A stretch of 64,000 nt of DNA from Luscinia megarhynchos. Taxonomy: Eukaryota > Chordata > Aves > Passeriformes > Turdidae. A model generated the notes under the pieces. It saw nothing but the letters and a program-made list of their open reading frames with translations. It made no database searches and had not been told where the DNA came from. Within the stretch, counting starts at the first letter, position 1, and every line of letters begins with the position of its first letter. A program made the position numbers and the translations under genes. The stretch covers positions 5,068,146-5,132,145 of the forward strand of contig JAPFBE010000002.1 in the NCBI GenBank assembly GCA_034336665.1. Reading direction: 5' to 3'. Positions 1 through 14,300 of the stretch are shown here, piece by piece.

Positions 1-640
1 CACTGAAGAAGACTGAGGCTTTCTTCACTGAAGAAGGGCAAAAACAGACACGGGTTTTTTTCAGGGTAACACAACACTACCGATAAATTTCATGTGTGGA
101 AGGGTTTTTGTGTAAATAAATGTATAAAGAATGGGGGGACAAGGGGTTACGAGATGACTACTACCCAGGATCCTGTCAGCTCCACAGGAAGAGTCATCCA
201 CCAGAAACAGTGCCATGGACTATGCAGCAAGGCCAAATCTCACACCAGGTTATGCAGTCACTCAGGCTCTGTTTTATCAATTGAAAATCTTTCTTGAGGC
301 AGAACTGAGGTAGAGGCTTAACCCATTGTCATTGGACAGAACAGCAAAACCTCACAGAGTGAGAAGAGAAAATCCCAGATGTGTCTCTCATGGGCAGCTC
401 CCTGTTTTGGTGACTGTTAACTAACTGCATTTTTTTGCCTTTGTTCCTGAAAATGTCAGTGATGTAAGACTTATGGACACCTCCTCCTCACATGCTGTAG
501 GGTTTGATCCTTGAAGGAGATGGAAGTGATCCATGAAGAAGTGCCCCACAGGCCATTGCTGCCGTGAGGGGGAGGCTCCTTCTTTGTCTAGGAGGTAATG
601 CTGGGAGAGCTCACAGCCTGGAAGTGGAGGATAAGATAGG

Positions 641-1055
641 AATGGGAGCCTGCAGCTGGGGAGCAGAGGCTAGAGATTACTTTTTTATTATTTTATTTTA
701 AACATATGTATTAATCATGGCTCAAAGCAGGGATGGCAATGGAAAATTGCAGCTGGAATGGGTAAGGCAGGAGGAGGAGGTGATTTTTATTTCAGACATA
801 AATTATGTATTAATTGTGGCTTGAAGGAGGGGTCAGTGTGGGAATCTGTAGTGCAGAGAGGACAAAAAGGAAAGATGATTTCAATTGCAAGTATATTTAT
901 TGAAGTGTAACTCAAAACAGGGACTGGATGGGAATCCGCAGCTGGAACTGATAGGGCAAAGGAAAATATTGCTTTGGTGGAGCAGTATTATTTTAAACAC
1001 ATGAATAAGTCCTTAGCTCAAAGCAGGCACAAGGGTGGGAACCTGCAGTTTGAGG
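641..1055. repeat. Diverged tandem repeat, ~98-bp unit, about 4.2 copies
   Basis: A block GGGA-x-CCTGCAGCTGG recurs with period about 91-107 bases at about 644, 739, 839, 930 and 1037. Between occurrences comes a shared order: a purine stretch, then TTATTTTA/TTATTTCAGAC, then a -TATG(T)ATTAAT-type segment, then GGCTCAAAGCAGG or a variant. Copies are strongly diverged with small indels, so this is an old minisatellite-like duplication. I do not recognise the unit as a named family. Confidence 0.75.
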
Positions 1056-1079
1056 ATGTCAAGTAACACTTGTAGGAGA

Positions 1080-1480
1080 GAAGATCTTTATGTCTTTTCA
1101 GGTGCATTCAGAGCTCGTGAAGGCTGCTGAGCTGACTTTGCTGGAGCTGAAGCACCATCTGTTCTCAGAGCTGGGTAATTCAGGATTCCCTGGCAGCCCT
1201 ACGTTCCCTGCTGGCTCCTGAGAGCCCGCCCTGCCTGACAGACATGGATGTGCCTACGTGACCCTCGGTGGAGCTCACAAGCAGAGAGCGAAGCAGCTGG
1301 CTCTAAATGCAGTGTGCAGCCCCTCTCAGTGTCTCCAGCTTTGCTCAGGAATGGCTGCAGCCACCACTGCACCACGGTACAGCCCAGTCTTCCTGCAGGG
1401 CAGCAGCAGTGTGGGTCACTGTGGCCCCTGTGCCTGGCCTCCAAGCAGTGGGTCACTGCCCATACTCATACTAAATGAGT
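1080..1480. other. Local GC-richer patch, no gene recognised
   Basis: The stretch is richer in G+C and CTG/CAG words than its surroundings and gives short overlapping ORFs on both strands (up to 85 codons). None has recognisable motifs, splice context or a credible start. It directly follows the ~98-bp tandem repeat. It may be an old insertion or simple compositional drift. Confidence 0.3.
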
Positions 1481-2005
1481 GATCTCCAGATCTGGCTTTC
1501 TCTGCAAAGGGTTTCAGATGGAGCCACTCTTGTCTGGGCAACAGGAACAGTCACTCCCCTGGAATTAGCCTAAAAGTGCTGGTTGGCATGCTCTGGAAAC
1601 CCATTTTGTTGGAGAAGGTGTATCTTCGAATCCAAACAGTGTGCAGTATTGGTTAGAAAGAACGCTGAGCCCATGGAATTGTCACCAAAGTGCTAGTGCC
1701 AATTAATATTCATGTCTCCCAGAGACAGCAGGCCTTTCCTGTCTGTAGCTCTGGTCTGAAGCCTTGTGTCTGGCCAGTGTGTTCTGTATTGCAGCCCTGA
1801 GCAGGAACATTACATCTTCCACAGGCTGATGTCTGAAAGAGCCACTAAACACCACGGATTTTTTTAATTGCATCATTGCAAAACCACCTGGTCTGAGTAA
1901 CTTTTCACTAACAAGCTGTGAAGACACTTAGAGTATTCATGGAGCTTCAGAATATAATTTTAATTTTTGTAAGATAGTTAGCTTAGTGTTTGCTTCTTTG
2001 CTTCA

Positions 2006-2011
<6 letters not shown>

Positions 2012-2038
<27 letters not shown>
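2012..2038. repeat. Poly-A run (27 A)
   Basis: This is a pure A homopolymer ending in GAGC. It could be a retroposed tail, but no retroposon body is recognisable upstream. Just downstream, CATGAGGTGCA is tandemly duplicated at 2076-2097. Confidence 0.95.
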
Positions 2039-2042
<4 letters not shown>

Positions 2043-3139
2043 TACTTAGTTCCAGGCTTTGCATTTCATGCTTTTCATGAGGTGCACATGAGGTGCACCA
2101 GTGTGTGTTGCCCTTCTGGCTCTACAAAATGTGCCACTGTACCTGTGCTGTTGCATTCTTTTGGAATTACCACAAGTGCAAACCCTCTTTAGTCATTCTG
2201 TGTGCATATTTGTGTACCTTATGTACATTATATTATTAAGACTTTTTCTGTAAAATGCTTGTTTCCCAATGTCTAGCACACTCAGGAGAAGTTGTTCCTG
2301 AAGGAGATTAAAAGTGCTTGAATTGTCACAACACAAAACTTCCCAGTAGGCTCAGAGCTTTTTAGTTACCTTGTGTGGCTCACGCATGGCCACAATGAAG
2401 GAGGAGTTCTGCCACTTGGAGGAAGATCTGTGCTGTGCTCATCAGCTGACTTAGCTTTATACATAATAGACCATCCCTGAATGATGAGTTGCAAATGAGA
2501 AACTGGTCAGAAAGTCTGAGGAATTGGTCAGGAGGTTCAGCATTAGGTTATTCTGTTGACCACTTGTTGTACTTGGGGAATGTGAGTTTTGAGGTAAACA
2601 CTGAATTTACCTTAATTCATGCCAGCTGTAGGCACTCTGAAGTGAGGCCTTAAAAGGTCCCTTTTCCCCTGAGTAAAACAGCAAATCTTTGCTGCTTTTC
2701 TTGGTCTAAGCAGAGTTGACATCCATGTTTCCCATCCTCTGGATCTCAGATCTGCTCACATTCCAGTGCTTGGGGTTGTTCTTTGCCTGTGTTAGCCTGT
2801 GAGATTATGACAGGAAGAAATAACCACACTTTTCAGACAATGTACTGTGCCAAACTCAGTCCAGACCTTGATCCAGGATCAGCAGCCTTCAAAACTCATC
2901 CTGATTTTCTCCACCTCAGTGAGCAGGGGGAGACACCCTCATAAATTCAGTATGTCACAAAGGCCTTGCTGTATCAGAGTTCTTATTTCAATGCTTAAAA
3001 CCTTCCCAAAATTGCCATGAATTCATAACAGCTTAAGCCAAACTTTCTTTAACTATTCTATGTCTTGTGAATTAATAGGGATTTCCAAAAATTATCATCA
3101 AACTGGCTTTCTTTTATCGTCTTCTTTCCTCATTCACCT

Positions 3140-3181
3140 TTAAAAAAAGAAAAAAGAAAAAAAAAGAAAAGAAAAAAAAAG
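3140..3181. repeat. A-rich tract with G interruptions
   Basis: Runs of 4-9 A separated by single G bases, a simple A/G low-complexity tract in otherwise unremarkable AT-rich DNA. Confidence 0.9.
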
Positions 3182-4361
3182 GGACGGGTTTTGATTTTAT
3201 TTTAGCTTTCAACTAAAAGCTTGATTTTTTTTCCCTCTCATTGCAAAATTAATCAAATACAGGGGAAAATCCCACTTTTTTCTTAGTTTAAATTGAGTGT
3301 GTGAAAACTGAAGACAATTAAGTGAGTATTTCTTGAATTTCAGATCTTAGTAATAACACTTTCTATGGCAAATTCTCTGATTTTGCTGGTTTTACTTGTT
3401 CTACCATCAGACAAATTTCCTACTTTTATGTTACTAACTTTTTTGGTTCACAGACCAATAGCAATCAGATTTAGGCCACAAAAAAAATTTAAATTTCCAT
3501 GTCTTCCAAAATGACATGACTTTTCTCTGATATCCACACATGGAAGACAGCAGGCAAACAATGTAAGAGAAAATAAATGGAAAAGCATTCAAACCATAGT
3601 CTAAACTTTTCATGGCTGCAAACATAAATGGCAACAGTTTATTGTGAGTGTATCTAAAAGGCTGAGGTGTCCATGGATTATTCTAAAAAACTTGAGCTTT
3701 TATTGATTAAAAATGGTCCAAAAATACTTCCTATATAAAAGTTTAATAAAAAACAAAGTCAAGCAATCCTGACTGATGTATTCGTGGTTCAGTATTTGAA
3801 TATTGTTTGGAGATGTGCCAGGGGTGGCTCCTTTTTCATTCATGATTGTTGTGTGGCTCTGAGCCAGGATGCTTCTGCTTCTAAACTTTTAAAACTGATA
3901 TTTAAGAGAGAAATTAAAAGAGGATATATTTTCACTTGTGAGCCCATGGTGTTGGGTTTTTAGAAGACAACTCAAACAACTGGAGTAAGCTCAAATCGGT
4001 GCATGTCTGTATGGGACAGATAAGTAAATTATCTGCTGTTGGAATTTAACACCAATCATGGGTGGGCAGGGTTAGAAATGATGTTCTTATACTCTGAGAA
4101 ATTTTTTGTATTTTGAAAAAAAGTCTCAAATAAAATGGAGATGGAAAACATCAAATATTGTATTTGGTCATCCAAAATGTTCGATCTAGTACAATTTTAC
4201 ACTGAAAAGGGCAGGTTTTCTTCAACACCATTAAAACAGTATTTTGATATCTTCAAAATGTTTTCCCAAATTTTGTCAAAATGAGAAATGTTCAGAACTG
4301 ATGTTTTTTCCATGCAACATTGATTTGTGGTTAATGAATATTCATTTGAAAAAAAAAGCAC

Positions 4362-4402
4362 AAAAAACCCCAACAACAGTAACAACAACAACAACAACAA
4401 AA
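4362..4402. repeat. (CAA)n microsatellite with A6C4 leader
   Basis: AAAAAACCCC is followed by CAA trinucleotides with one GTAA interruption, ending in AAAACACC. It accounts for the threonine- and leucine-run ORFs on the two strands. Confidence 0.9.
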
Positions 4403-7400
4403 CACCAAAAAAACAAAAGACAGAAACTAAATTTCCCAAATTCCTACTAGCCAGTGCTTTTTTAAATTCTCATTTTGAGGATGCTTAGGGTGTTAATATA
4501 AAGAGACAGCTAATCCAAATTTAAGTTTTCTTTCTTGGCACTCTCATTGGCTTTCTCAGTAAAAGCAAGGGTTTACAATGAAGACTATATCTTTCTCTTG
4601 AATTTTATGCATACCTATTGTTCTTGTCCCATTTTCAAACAGAACTCCAAACGAAGACTTTTTGTGTTTTGTAAGACAGTAGTCATTGAACAGATATACA
4701 ACTTTACCTGTGTGAGCCTCTACATTTCAAGACACAAAGAACCTTTAACTCCCATAAGCTAAATCAGGATATGACATAGCTTGTATGGGTGAGATTTCTG
4801 TCTTCTCCAATCTTCCCTTGGTTCTCTCTGTCATCCTTTTTCACTTCAGTCAAGTTGTGTGTTGGATCTCACTGTTTCCTGGGTTCCCAGGCTTTGAAGC
4901 CTTACTGTCCTCCAGTTCCTGGCTCTGCAGTACTCATCCTCAAACCTTTGCTGATCATACTCTCTGTACGACACTTCCCTGGGGCTTCAGACTGCCTATT
5001 GATATTTTCTCTTTCAGATCCTCGCCTCAGCTTCTACTGTATTTCTCTCAAGCTTGAATTCATTCACAGCTGAATTGCTCCAACTCAAAGATTTTAGAGT
5101 TGTGAGTAACTAGAATCTTCTTAGATTAGACTAGTCATGTAAAACATGATACTCAAAGTGTAAGGAAAGCAAATCATGGCAAAAAAATTACATTCCTTCC
5201 CACCTCCCTTCCAATAGAAGCATGACAGCTTTGCAGTGTCATCTAGCTAAGGAATATATATGAGAACTAGGCTTCCAAAAAATAGTAAGACTCAGACCAG
5301 CAAATGACATTAGACATGGGATATAACAGGGAAGATGAAGCATATGCTTCTGAAGTGTTAGCAACGCAAACACTTCTTTCATGGTGATGCTAACAGGCAA
5401 ATAACCCTGGAGAGAGTGTGCTGTAAGCATAATGCAAAGTCCATGTAGGACCAATGCAGTAAAATATTAGCTTCCTATCCCCAGAACTGCACAAGGGAAG
5501 CACTGTGCTTATCGCCTCTGTAACTCCTAGAACGTTGTGAGATTGCCAGCACAAACAGCAACATAGGAAAAGCTAGGTGTACACAAGGAGCTCTTGGTGT
5601 ACATCCAAACAAAAGAACGAATCCAGGGCAAAGAAGCGTGAATGTTAATAATCTTGCCAGAGATCCTTTCTTCAAGGCTAATAGTTCAGTAACCTCCTTT
5701 GATGTATGACTTGAATATATCACAGCATCTGTGTGCCTCCAGCACCTCCCTTAATGCACAACTACAGCCAGAATTAATTAGTAAGCAGGAGCAGGAAGGA
5801 GCAAATGACCCCGTATGATGCCGATCAGTTTGTTCTTACTGCTAGTGCAGCACTACCAATAATTTAAGCAGAATTTTAATAAAGCACACATAGTGGCTGG
5901 TTCCCAGTAGCCAAGAGTCTGTGGTAGACTTCACACCCTATAGCTTTTAATTATTCATCTCTGTGAACAACAAAAACCAGAGATGCCTAAGGTACTGCAC
6001 AAATCCCTTGACCTGCTCAGACAAGAGATGAATGTCCATTTGATGCATTCTTCTATTTACCTGTCCGTTTCATTACTCCAAATCTAATTAATTTTGTTTG
6101 CACTGAGGGATAACACTACCTTTCAAGTGAGCACATCAGCAAAACAGGGAATTCAGCTGGGCTTAAATTACAAGGTTTCAAGGGAGAAGTTGGATTCCAC
6201 TTGCGCTGCTAGAATCAGTGAAAGACAAAGTGTGACAACCTTTGCCCATGCTTGGTTGTAAGGTCTGTAACTGTGAACTGGGATCTGAAATCAATCCAAA
6301 TTCTCAGCTCCTGTTGTGTTTTTTGCCGATGAATGGAACATAACAGGCAATTTGGCTGACTTTGTGTGAGACCAAAAAAAATCCTCTTTGCAGTTTTATG
6401 ATTTTCTTATTCTGAGGACCACAGAAAGTTACCTAATACAGAGAAAATATAGTTGGAAGGGAAAAGCAAGTTTTCTGTATGTACAGTTTTGCCATTAAAA
6501 TTCTTTGTGACAACCTCTGATGCCTTTTATGAGGACATCAAGTATTTTCTTCAATACAGTTCCTTTTACATTAAAAATTTTGTTTCCTCCTCCATGCTAC
6601 CCCATTGCCCCTATTAAGAAAAAGCATGAAACTTCTCTTTCTTCACTCCCTTTCTAAAGGCTTAGGCTTGTGATGATCTTAGCCAGAGATAGCCTGTGGC
6701 CATAGAAAGACCAGTAGTGGTTCTTCTTCCCTTTTTACTCCTTTTTCTGCGCATGTTCCCCTTGATTATAACCTTAATTAAAGCCAAAAAATGCTTGAAT
6801 TCTAGGAAGCATGTAGCTATTGTACCCCACTCCTATTTGTTGCAGTATATTGTTGTCTACTGTTTGCCTCTATTTCTTTGAAGAGAAAGATTTCCTATTC
6901 TGACATTATAATAAATACAAAGAAACCCCAGTCCAGCTGCAGCCTTTGAACAGTATTGCAAATAACAACAACAATTACTCCTAACAATTATAAAAATATC
7001 ACTTTCATGCCTAGTAAAAAGTTCCAAATCTTCTATTCTGCCTTATGTGATCAGCATGATTGCTGTGCACCACATTTATATTTATACAAGTGGAATCACC
7101 ACCATGCAAAGATGAGAGATAGAACAATTAAATAGTCTTAAACTCAATTTTCCAAGTCTAAAGCAGACTAAGGAAAAACCATTTGAGGTCAAAACTATCG
7201 TTGAAGCAATAAAACTAATTCCCCAGGCTAAACTCAGTGACTTATTTCAGTGGGGTTATATCAGGGTTGAGTTTGGCCCATTATTTTTTAATTGCTTCCA
7301 AATGTGTCTCTGCCTAGTGAACTATCCTGACAAAAATAATGGTCTCTCATGAACTCCTCAGTCAGCAGCAACACCAAGGTACCTCTAAGAAGTGTCCACT

Positions 7401-10400
7401 GGTGAAGCCTCATCTCTCATCTCCATGCACACAAAAACATACATGCAAAATATTGATATTCCCCCAGAGTGAATATCAGACAATAGAGAAGAGACTGGCC
7501 AGAGAGCAGTATTGCAATCCCAGGGCCGATCTCACTATTGCCCTGGAGCAGTTGTGGTGCACAGCCAGGTTAGTTGTGTCACCAAGATGGACTTTCCTTC
7601 CCACTTTCCTTGGTCCAACACCCTCCAGAGCTGGAGTCACATACTAGTGTTTTCTGGTGTCGTAGACATACAAAAGACATCCTCACCTCTGCTCTCTCTG
7701 GACCTCAAAGCAGTGTCCACATTGCACCCGCCCCACTGGATGCAAAGTGGGAGAATGCTTATAAGGGAATCTCACCAACACCTGGTGCTCACAAGGCACC
7801 TCGTGGATTCGTTCTCTCAAAATCTGTTTGTGGGATACAATGGGAAAGGCTTGGAGCTGCAAACAGCAAGGCTTAGGAAAACATCAACCCTAGTCAGAAC
7901 TCGAACACTATAATTTCTGAGATCTCTGGTTTTTGATTTGGCTTCTCTTGTGTTGGGTCTCTTGGCCGTGTCTGAGCCAAGGCGTGGCTGATCTTTACAC
8001 TTAGTATTTTGCAGTGAAATCTTCTCTAGACCTGTCAGAACACAAAACAGTCTCCCTTCTTTGTCTCCTACAAATCACAGGAGAAAAAGGAAGTTGGTGT
8101 TTTTATCAGGGATTGCAGCAAAAGGGATGCAACAGAATACGACTGTAGGGATGGACTTTATCGAAATTTCTCTTGGGCAAAATAAGAGAAAATGTCTTGC
8201 TGTACACATGCCATAGATGCTAGACATATGAAATCAAAACAGGAATGGTTATTTTGTTCCACCTAAACAAAATTCCTGGTCCCGCACATCTCTGGAATAC
8301 TCTTCCGATGGTGCAGGCTTTCAAAATTTGAAATTCTGTAGGCCCAAGCAAGACTGGACATTTCTTTCCCTGAATTCGAAGTTCCATACTGGTAAAAAGG
8401 AGAAATATAGATATTATTTTGGTGTTAAGAAGATTAAAGAGATTAAGTAAGTGGGTCTTTTAACTGATGTTCTTTACAATATTTTATGAAAGAATAATAT
8501 GGTTCTAGAGCAAACAGTCCAAAATCCTACCTGTTGGGTTTTTGCCTCACAAACTCTAATGACAGAAAAACCACCTTCGTGTCAGTTTGGTTCCCTAAAT
8601 GATTGACAGCATCTGCAACACAAAGATGACTGAATCTCAACTCAAATAAAAATGAATGCCTGTGGGTGCAGGGAAGTTCACCAAACATCAGTGAAGGCGT
8701 TTAAGAGACGGGTCAGTGACACACATGTTAGTGCTGCCACTGCCCTGAAAATGCCAGCTGTGTTTAGATAACCATGAAAACAGATGTTCACACCTCCAAG
8801 GTAGGGTGCTATTGCAATGGTGAAACGTGGATGGAAAATGGAGCCATTTCTCCTTGGAAACAGAGTGGTGTATTCAACAGCTTCTTGCCTCTAGTACCAG
8901 TCTAGGTGGTCGCTGAGATGAATTTAATGAAATCTCTGTAGCACCTTGGTCAGGCAGGAGCTGAGCAGTGCAGACCCTTGGGGCAACTGTCACAGGGCCT
9001 GCCTGGGATCAGCCACCTCAAGTTTCTGTTCAGGTTTCCATTTGAATTCAGTACTGCCCTGACACACAGTGCTGTGAAATGAGGATGCCAAGCCTCCCCA
9101 GCCAGGCTGCTGTAGGGACACACTAGCCAGCAGGGAGACCATATGGGTGGCTGGAGGTATAGGGGACTCCAAACTTGGTTAAGGAGCACACTGAGATCAG
9201 TTCCAGTGTTGCCTGCATCATTCCAGCCGTACTGTGCAGCTAATGCAGGTGTACTGCATGTGTATGCATTGAAATGCCTGAGGTCATGCCCTGGGTTAGC
9301 TGGGCTGCAGGGCCATTGCTGCTGGTAAATCCTATTTTAGAGGGTCACCCTTGAAAACATCTTTTAGAGATACTCTTTCCCACTATTCAGATTCACACTT
9401 CTTCTTCTCACATGTTTTTCTATTTCTATTCTCTATTTCCATTGCTGATGGAGGGACTGAATCTCTTCACATTGGTGATATTGGCCCCCTTCAAGTTCAT
9501 CAGTAATGTAATAATATTGTGATTAGGGCTACAGAAGCCAGTGAATGATCTTACATGGTTATAATACACAGAGTTACCAGCATCTAACTGAATGTATTTT
9601 AAAATGCTTTTTAATATATTAGCACAAAATTTGGGAGACAGAAGTGATATATTTGCTATCAGCGTCTCTCCCTTTTGTCAGTGGTGTGGAATGAATGTAA
9701 AAACTGAACAAGGGAAAGTGTAGTAGCTGATACCTATTCCAGATGTTCTGCTAAAAGGTGCTATTTATGAGAGGATATGATTAGGACCAGTCCTGACCTA
9801 ATACCTAAAGGATTACACTAACTGTACATTACACACAAAGACACACACTCACATATATGCAGACATATTCCCACCAGCAATGTGAGAATTCTACAAGTCT
9901 GGAGGGGAAAATGTGAAAAACACTGGATCAGTGAAAATGGAATAATAAAAATATCTCTCCTCAAATTTAAAGCAGAAATGTAAAGGGTTGGGTTCTCTTG
10001 CTAAATGCCTCAAATAACCAAAAGAATACTTGGCAATCTTTGATTCTGTGATTCTTACCTCTTACCAGAATGCGTGGAGAGAAGATCTGAACCTCAGCTT
10101 CAGTTTGGTTCAGCCTAAAGGTCAGAAAAAAATACAGTTTATCTGAAAATTTCTATCCAATCTGCAAAACCATATTGGATATTGCAAATCTTCCAAGCTT
10201 GATGCTTTGCTGGTGATTGGACATCTTCATTTCTAATCTCAAGTGGAAAAAAAGACCAAAAACTGACAGAAAAAATGGAAGTGAAGATAAACATTGTCTG
10301 TCCCTGAGTGATATTTGCTCAACTTCTAGGTGAGTTCAGGACTGAGTGGAATCTGAAGAATTCAAACATAATTAAAATTTCATTGTCAATTTTTTTAACA

Positions 10401-10839
10401 AACATTTTTTTCAACAAATGAAACTATTTAAAGATTATAGTGAAAAATGTAAAGAAAACTCTGATAAAACCCTGACAAAACAGCTAGAGGCAGGTGGCCT
10501 CTTCACTTTCCATTGCCACACTTCCATCCCCTTTATTAGATATATGAGAACAAAAGTGTGCCTGACGCTTTACAGCCACGTAGGAAGATGCTGTCGCTCA
10601 CTGAAATTTCACTTAGACTCCTGAGGGGAATGGGACTCAATGTGTGCCTGCACTGCACTCATTAAAGATTGCATTCTTTCCTGAACAGCTTGCACCTATT
10701 CACATGTCATAGGATAATCTTCCAATTACCCTGGAATGGAGCAGGGAAACAATGTTGGGAGATGAACAGTTTCAAACCAAGGGTTTGGAGATTAGATAGG
10801 GATATGTGTTTCAGATAAATCCTCATGTATTAAGCAGCG

Positions 10840-11340
10840 TGTTTGTTTTAATGACAACTTGAATACTGCATCACCTTCCCTAATAGGGAAGCAATTAAAC
10901 CTTCAGATATGTCAATTAGCTACTGATGGGCTGATTTCCTGTTTGTTAGTGTATCATTAGAGAGTCATATGGCTCTGGAAAGTTTCAAGAATGCTGTCTG
11001 GGGCTTTTTGCACTTCAGGGACATTTCTTGCAGACATTAAACCTCTGCTTGATTCCTCATCATTAAATATCAGCTAAAGTCCGGGAGCACAGGAGAACTT
11101 GAGGCTTGAAACCAGCAGAACTGCAGAAAGTGAGCTGCTACCTCATTATGATCATAGAGTCAATAAAGTCACCTGATGGCAGATTTAGAGGAACTCATTA
11201 GGAGATGGAATTTGGTTGTGCAGACAAGCTGCTGTGATTCTGGAACCAGGCCCTTTCATTAAGGTCTTCAAATAGGATACAACGCAGAGGGAGGGAGAGC
11301 CTGCAGGGCATTGCAGCTTTAAAGCACGGCAATAAGAATT
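10840..11340. promoter_or_regulatory. Candidate distal conserved non-coding element (weak)
   Basis: Repeat-free block about 28 kb upstream of the island, rich in homeodomain-type cores (CAATTAAAC, TCAATTAGC, TCATTAG, CATTAAA) with an E-box CACCTG near 11171. It reads as complex sequence without microsatellites. Conservation cannot be measured here. Confidence 0.3.
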
Positions 11341-14300
11341 CTATATGCATGGAGCACTCTACATTGCAAGGCAAAGGAGTTAAACTCTTAGGTGAAATTT
11401 AAAAGAAAAGAAATGAGAAAGGAATTTAAGACACCTATATCTCCTTAAAAGTGATATTTCGCAATTCTGACTTAGAGTGAAAGCCATGACATCCAATGAG
11501 AATACAGTGCAACAGACCTTTTATTACCTAATCTCTATGTAAATTTACTGATTTCTTATTCTTGGAACTTAACTTTTTTTTTTTTTAAGTAATTGAATTA
11601 ATCTAAGTCAAAACAAACCCAAAGCTTTTCATGTGGCCAATACATTTTTCCTTTGTTTCTCCAACCCGATTGCTGCTAAAGCAATTGTTGATTTAGCATG
11701 CAGCTTCTAATCAGTGAGCTCTGTTTCTGCAGCACTTGGCCTTATCTCAGAAAGGTGAAAAGATGAAGCTCCTAAAAAGTATCAATCTAAGATGCATAAG
11801 TCATAGACGTGTCCTGTAAAGTCAGCCCAGAGCAGGAGAAACTCTGTCTCTTAGGCAGCAGGCACCCTAGTGAGCTGCTGAGCTGTGCGTGCAGAAGTAG
11901 AAATAGGTGCTATAATTTTGAGCCAGAGAGAAAACCACTACTAACAATTCCCCTTTTGAGAATCACCCATGTAGTAAAGTCTAGCTATAATGAAAGAGAA
12001 TAAAGGTCCTGAATTCTTTCACTGCAATTTTGGTTACGGCGAACTTAGAAAGAAAGTGAATGGAGTGGAGCAGCTTAATTATAAGAGGGCTTGCTGTGGT
12101 TACTTTAAAATCTTGGATAGAGTGTAGGGTACTTTTTCTCCCAGCCATCTCTTTAAAATTAAGGAAGGTCAGGAGTGTTCTGGACAGTCCCCCAGAAAGC
12201 ACACAGTCAGTGCAGTGTGTACTTGTGCTGCTGTTTTTCACCATCCTACATCTGCCTTCAAAATATTTAGTATAAAACTTTGTTCAACAGCATTGCAATG
12301 GAAGGCAACATTGAACAATTTAGCTCTGCTAATGAGGTGTGTGCATGAAAATAGTAGACAAATAATAGATTATTACTGTACCACTGAATAGCTAGAAAAA
12401 AAATAAATTAGGATCCTGGAGAAAGTAAGTATACATCTTTTTCTGTGCTGGAAGCTCTAACCAACTTAAACTGTCTGATACTCTGTTTGCTGTAACTGAC
12501 TTGGCTCTGTGAGCAGTTCCAAAGCCATGTTTCTAAAAAATACAGTCTGTGTTTAGCTTATAGGCATGAATATGTAAAGGTCTTTACTGATGTGCTATTT
12601 GTCTGCCATGTTCCTGTTCCTGTGCCTGGCTGCCCAAACCTGAACAGGCTGTCTAGTCTTCCTTTCTGCACTGACTAAAACCAGCAGGAAGATTCTTGCA
12701 GATGTTCATACAAAATGTTAAAAAAAAAAATCACTCTTCCCTGCTTGCTCATTTGCTTCTCTCTCTGTTGCTTTTCTTTATGCTATTTTTTTTTGTCCTT
12801 CTCATTTGTATTACCACAGCACCTTACAGGACAAATTGTGGTCTAGAACCACTGCACACTGAGTGCTGGAGAAACATGAAACATCCAGGCTCTGTCCCAA
12901 ATGGCTTTAAATAATGTAATTGAAATATAGTGACCACAGATGGATAAGAACAAGGGAATAACAAGATCATACTAGGGGGTGCTTTCCATGTGCCTGTAAG
13001 CTAGCCATGTCCAAGTTTTTGGCAAAGGAGAATTTTAATAAGGGATTCAAAGGAGGATAACAGTTGGTTTTATGAATGCACATGCAGGCTCTTCTCAAGC
13101 CTGAGGGGCAGCAAGGGAGAAAGCACAAAAGATGCTTGTTGGAAAATTTAACAAATTGATCAATTGAAGCTGGCATCTGGGGCTGACTGATGCTGGGCAT
13201 TTATATTTTGATAGTGAATAAAAAGTGACAAGTTGGGAGTAAGCCATGAAGGGCTTTGAAAGTTAAGAGAGTCACAATAAGCTTGATGTCCCAGAGGAAA
13301 AAGGAATCATTGAAAGGGTTCAAAGATAATGGGTGTAGTCAGAACAACAGGCCAGGAAAATGATTTATATTGCTGGAGCCTGAAATGAGCAGGGCAAGAG
13401 TGTTTTTGTGAGGGCCAGAGAAAAGGGCATTGCGCTAATCGAGACGAGCGTCAGACAAGAACTTCAGCAGTGAGAAGAGACAATAAAGACTATTGTTCAG
13501 AGACAGTGTGTGGAAACTGGTGTGGGCTGGACCAGGAGCACAGATGGGAGACCCAGTGAGAAGACAGGATCTCATGCTTCTGCATGTGGACATCCAAGGC
13601 TAAAATCAGTGCTGCTTACCACGATTAAAGATGAAGACAAGAGAAAGGATTTGCGAACATTCAGGGCTTTTAGTCACTGTGTGCGATACCCAGAGACTTA
13701 TCAATACTCTCATTGGGATAGAAAAGATGTGTGTCTGGAATAAATTGCTATGGAACAGAACTCTGCTTCTGTATTATGGAAATTGTGACTTGTTTGTATG
13801 AGTTTGCAGGAAATTATCCACAATGGATAGAAGAGGAAAAGAAGGGAATCTTGTGGAATCTTAGAGAAGGCAAGATAAGTGAAGATAACTTTAGAGGAGA
13901 AAAGAAGGGGAAATAATAGGAATAAAGAAAGGAAAGGTGGCCAAGAGGAGACTATTTGATAATGTTAGTAATACTTATAGGGCCAGGAAGTTGAAAGATG
14001 TAAAAGGACTACTGAGATTCAGCTAAGGATTTGCCATTTATGGTTTCTGCAAGGTAAAGGGAGAAGAGAACATATGGGGAATATAAGGTAGCACTAGAAG
14101 CAAGGAATTCAGGGAGTTATTGTAAAGAGAATCTTCAGCCTGTTTACAAGGAAAAGAGATGGGTGAAAATTATAGATGTAAATGAGGTGAAAGGTAGAAG
14201 ATTTTAGCCAGGAAGAAGAAACCAGGTATTTTTGTAGTGTGGAGAGAGAAAAGAGCCAAATGAAAATGAGAGGTGAAGGAAAAAGGAAGACAGCAGATAA

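Noticed and set aside
10036..10056. ATTCTGTG-ATTCT words resembling the 3' end of a CR1 retroposon
   Set aside because: Only about one and a half units, and the upstream sequence does not look like a CR1 body.
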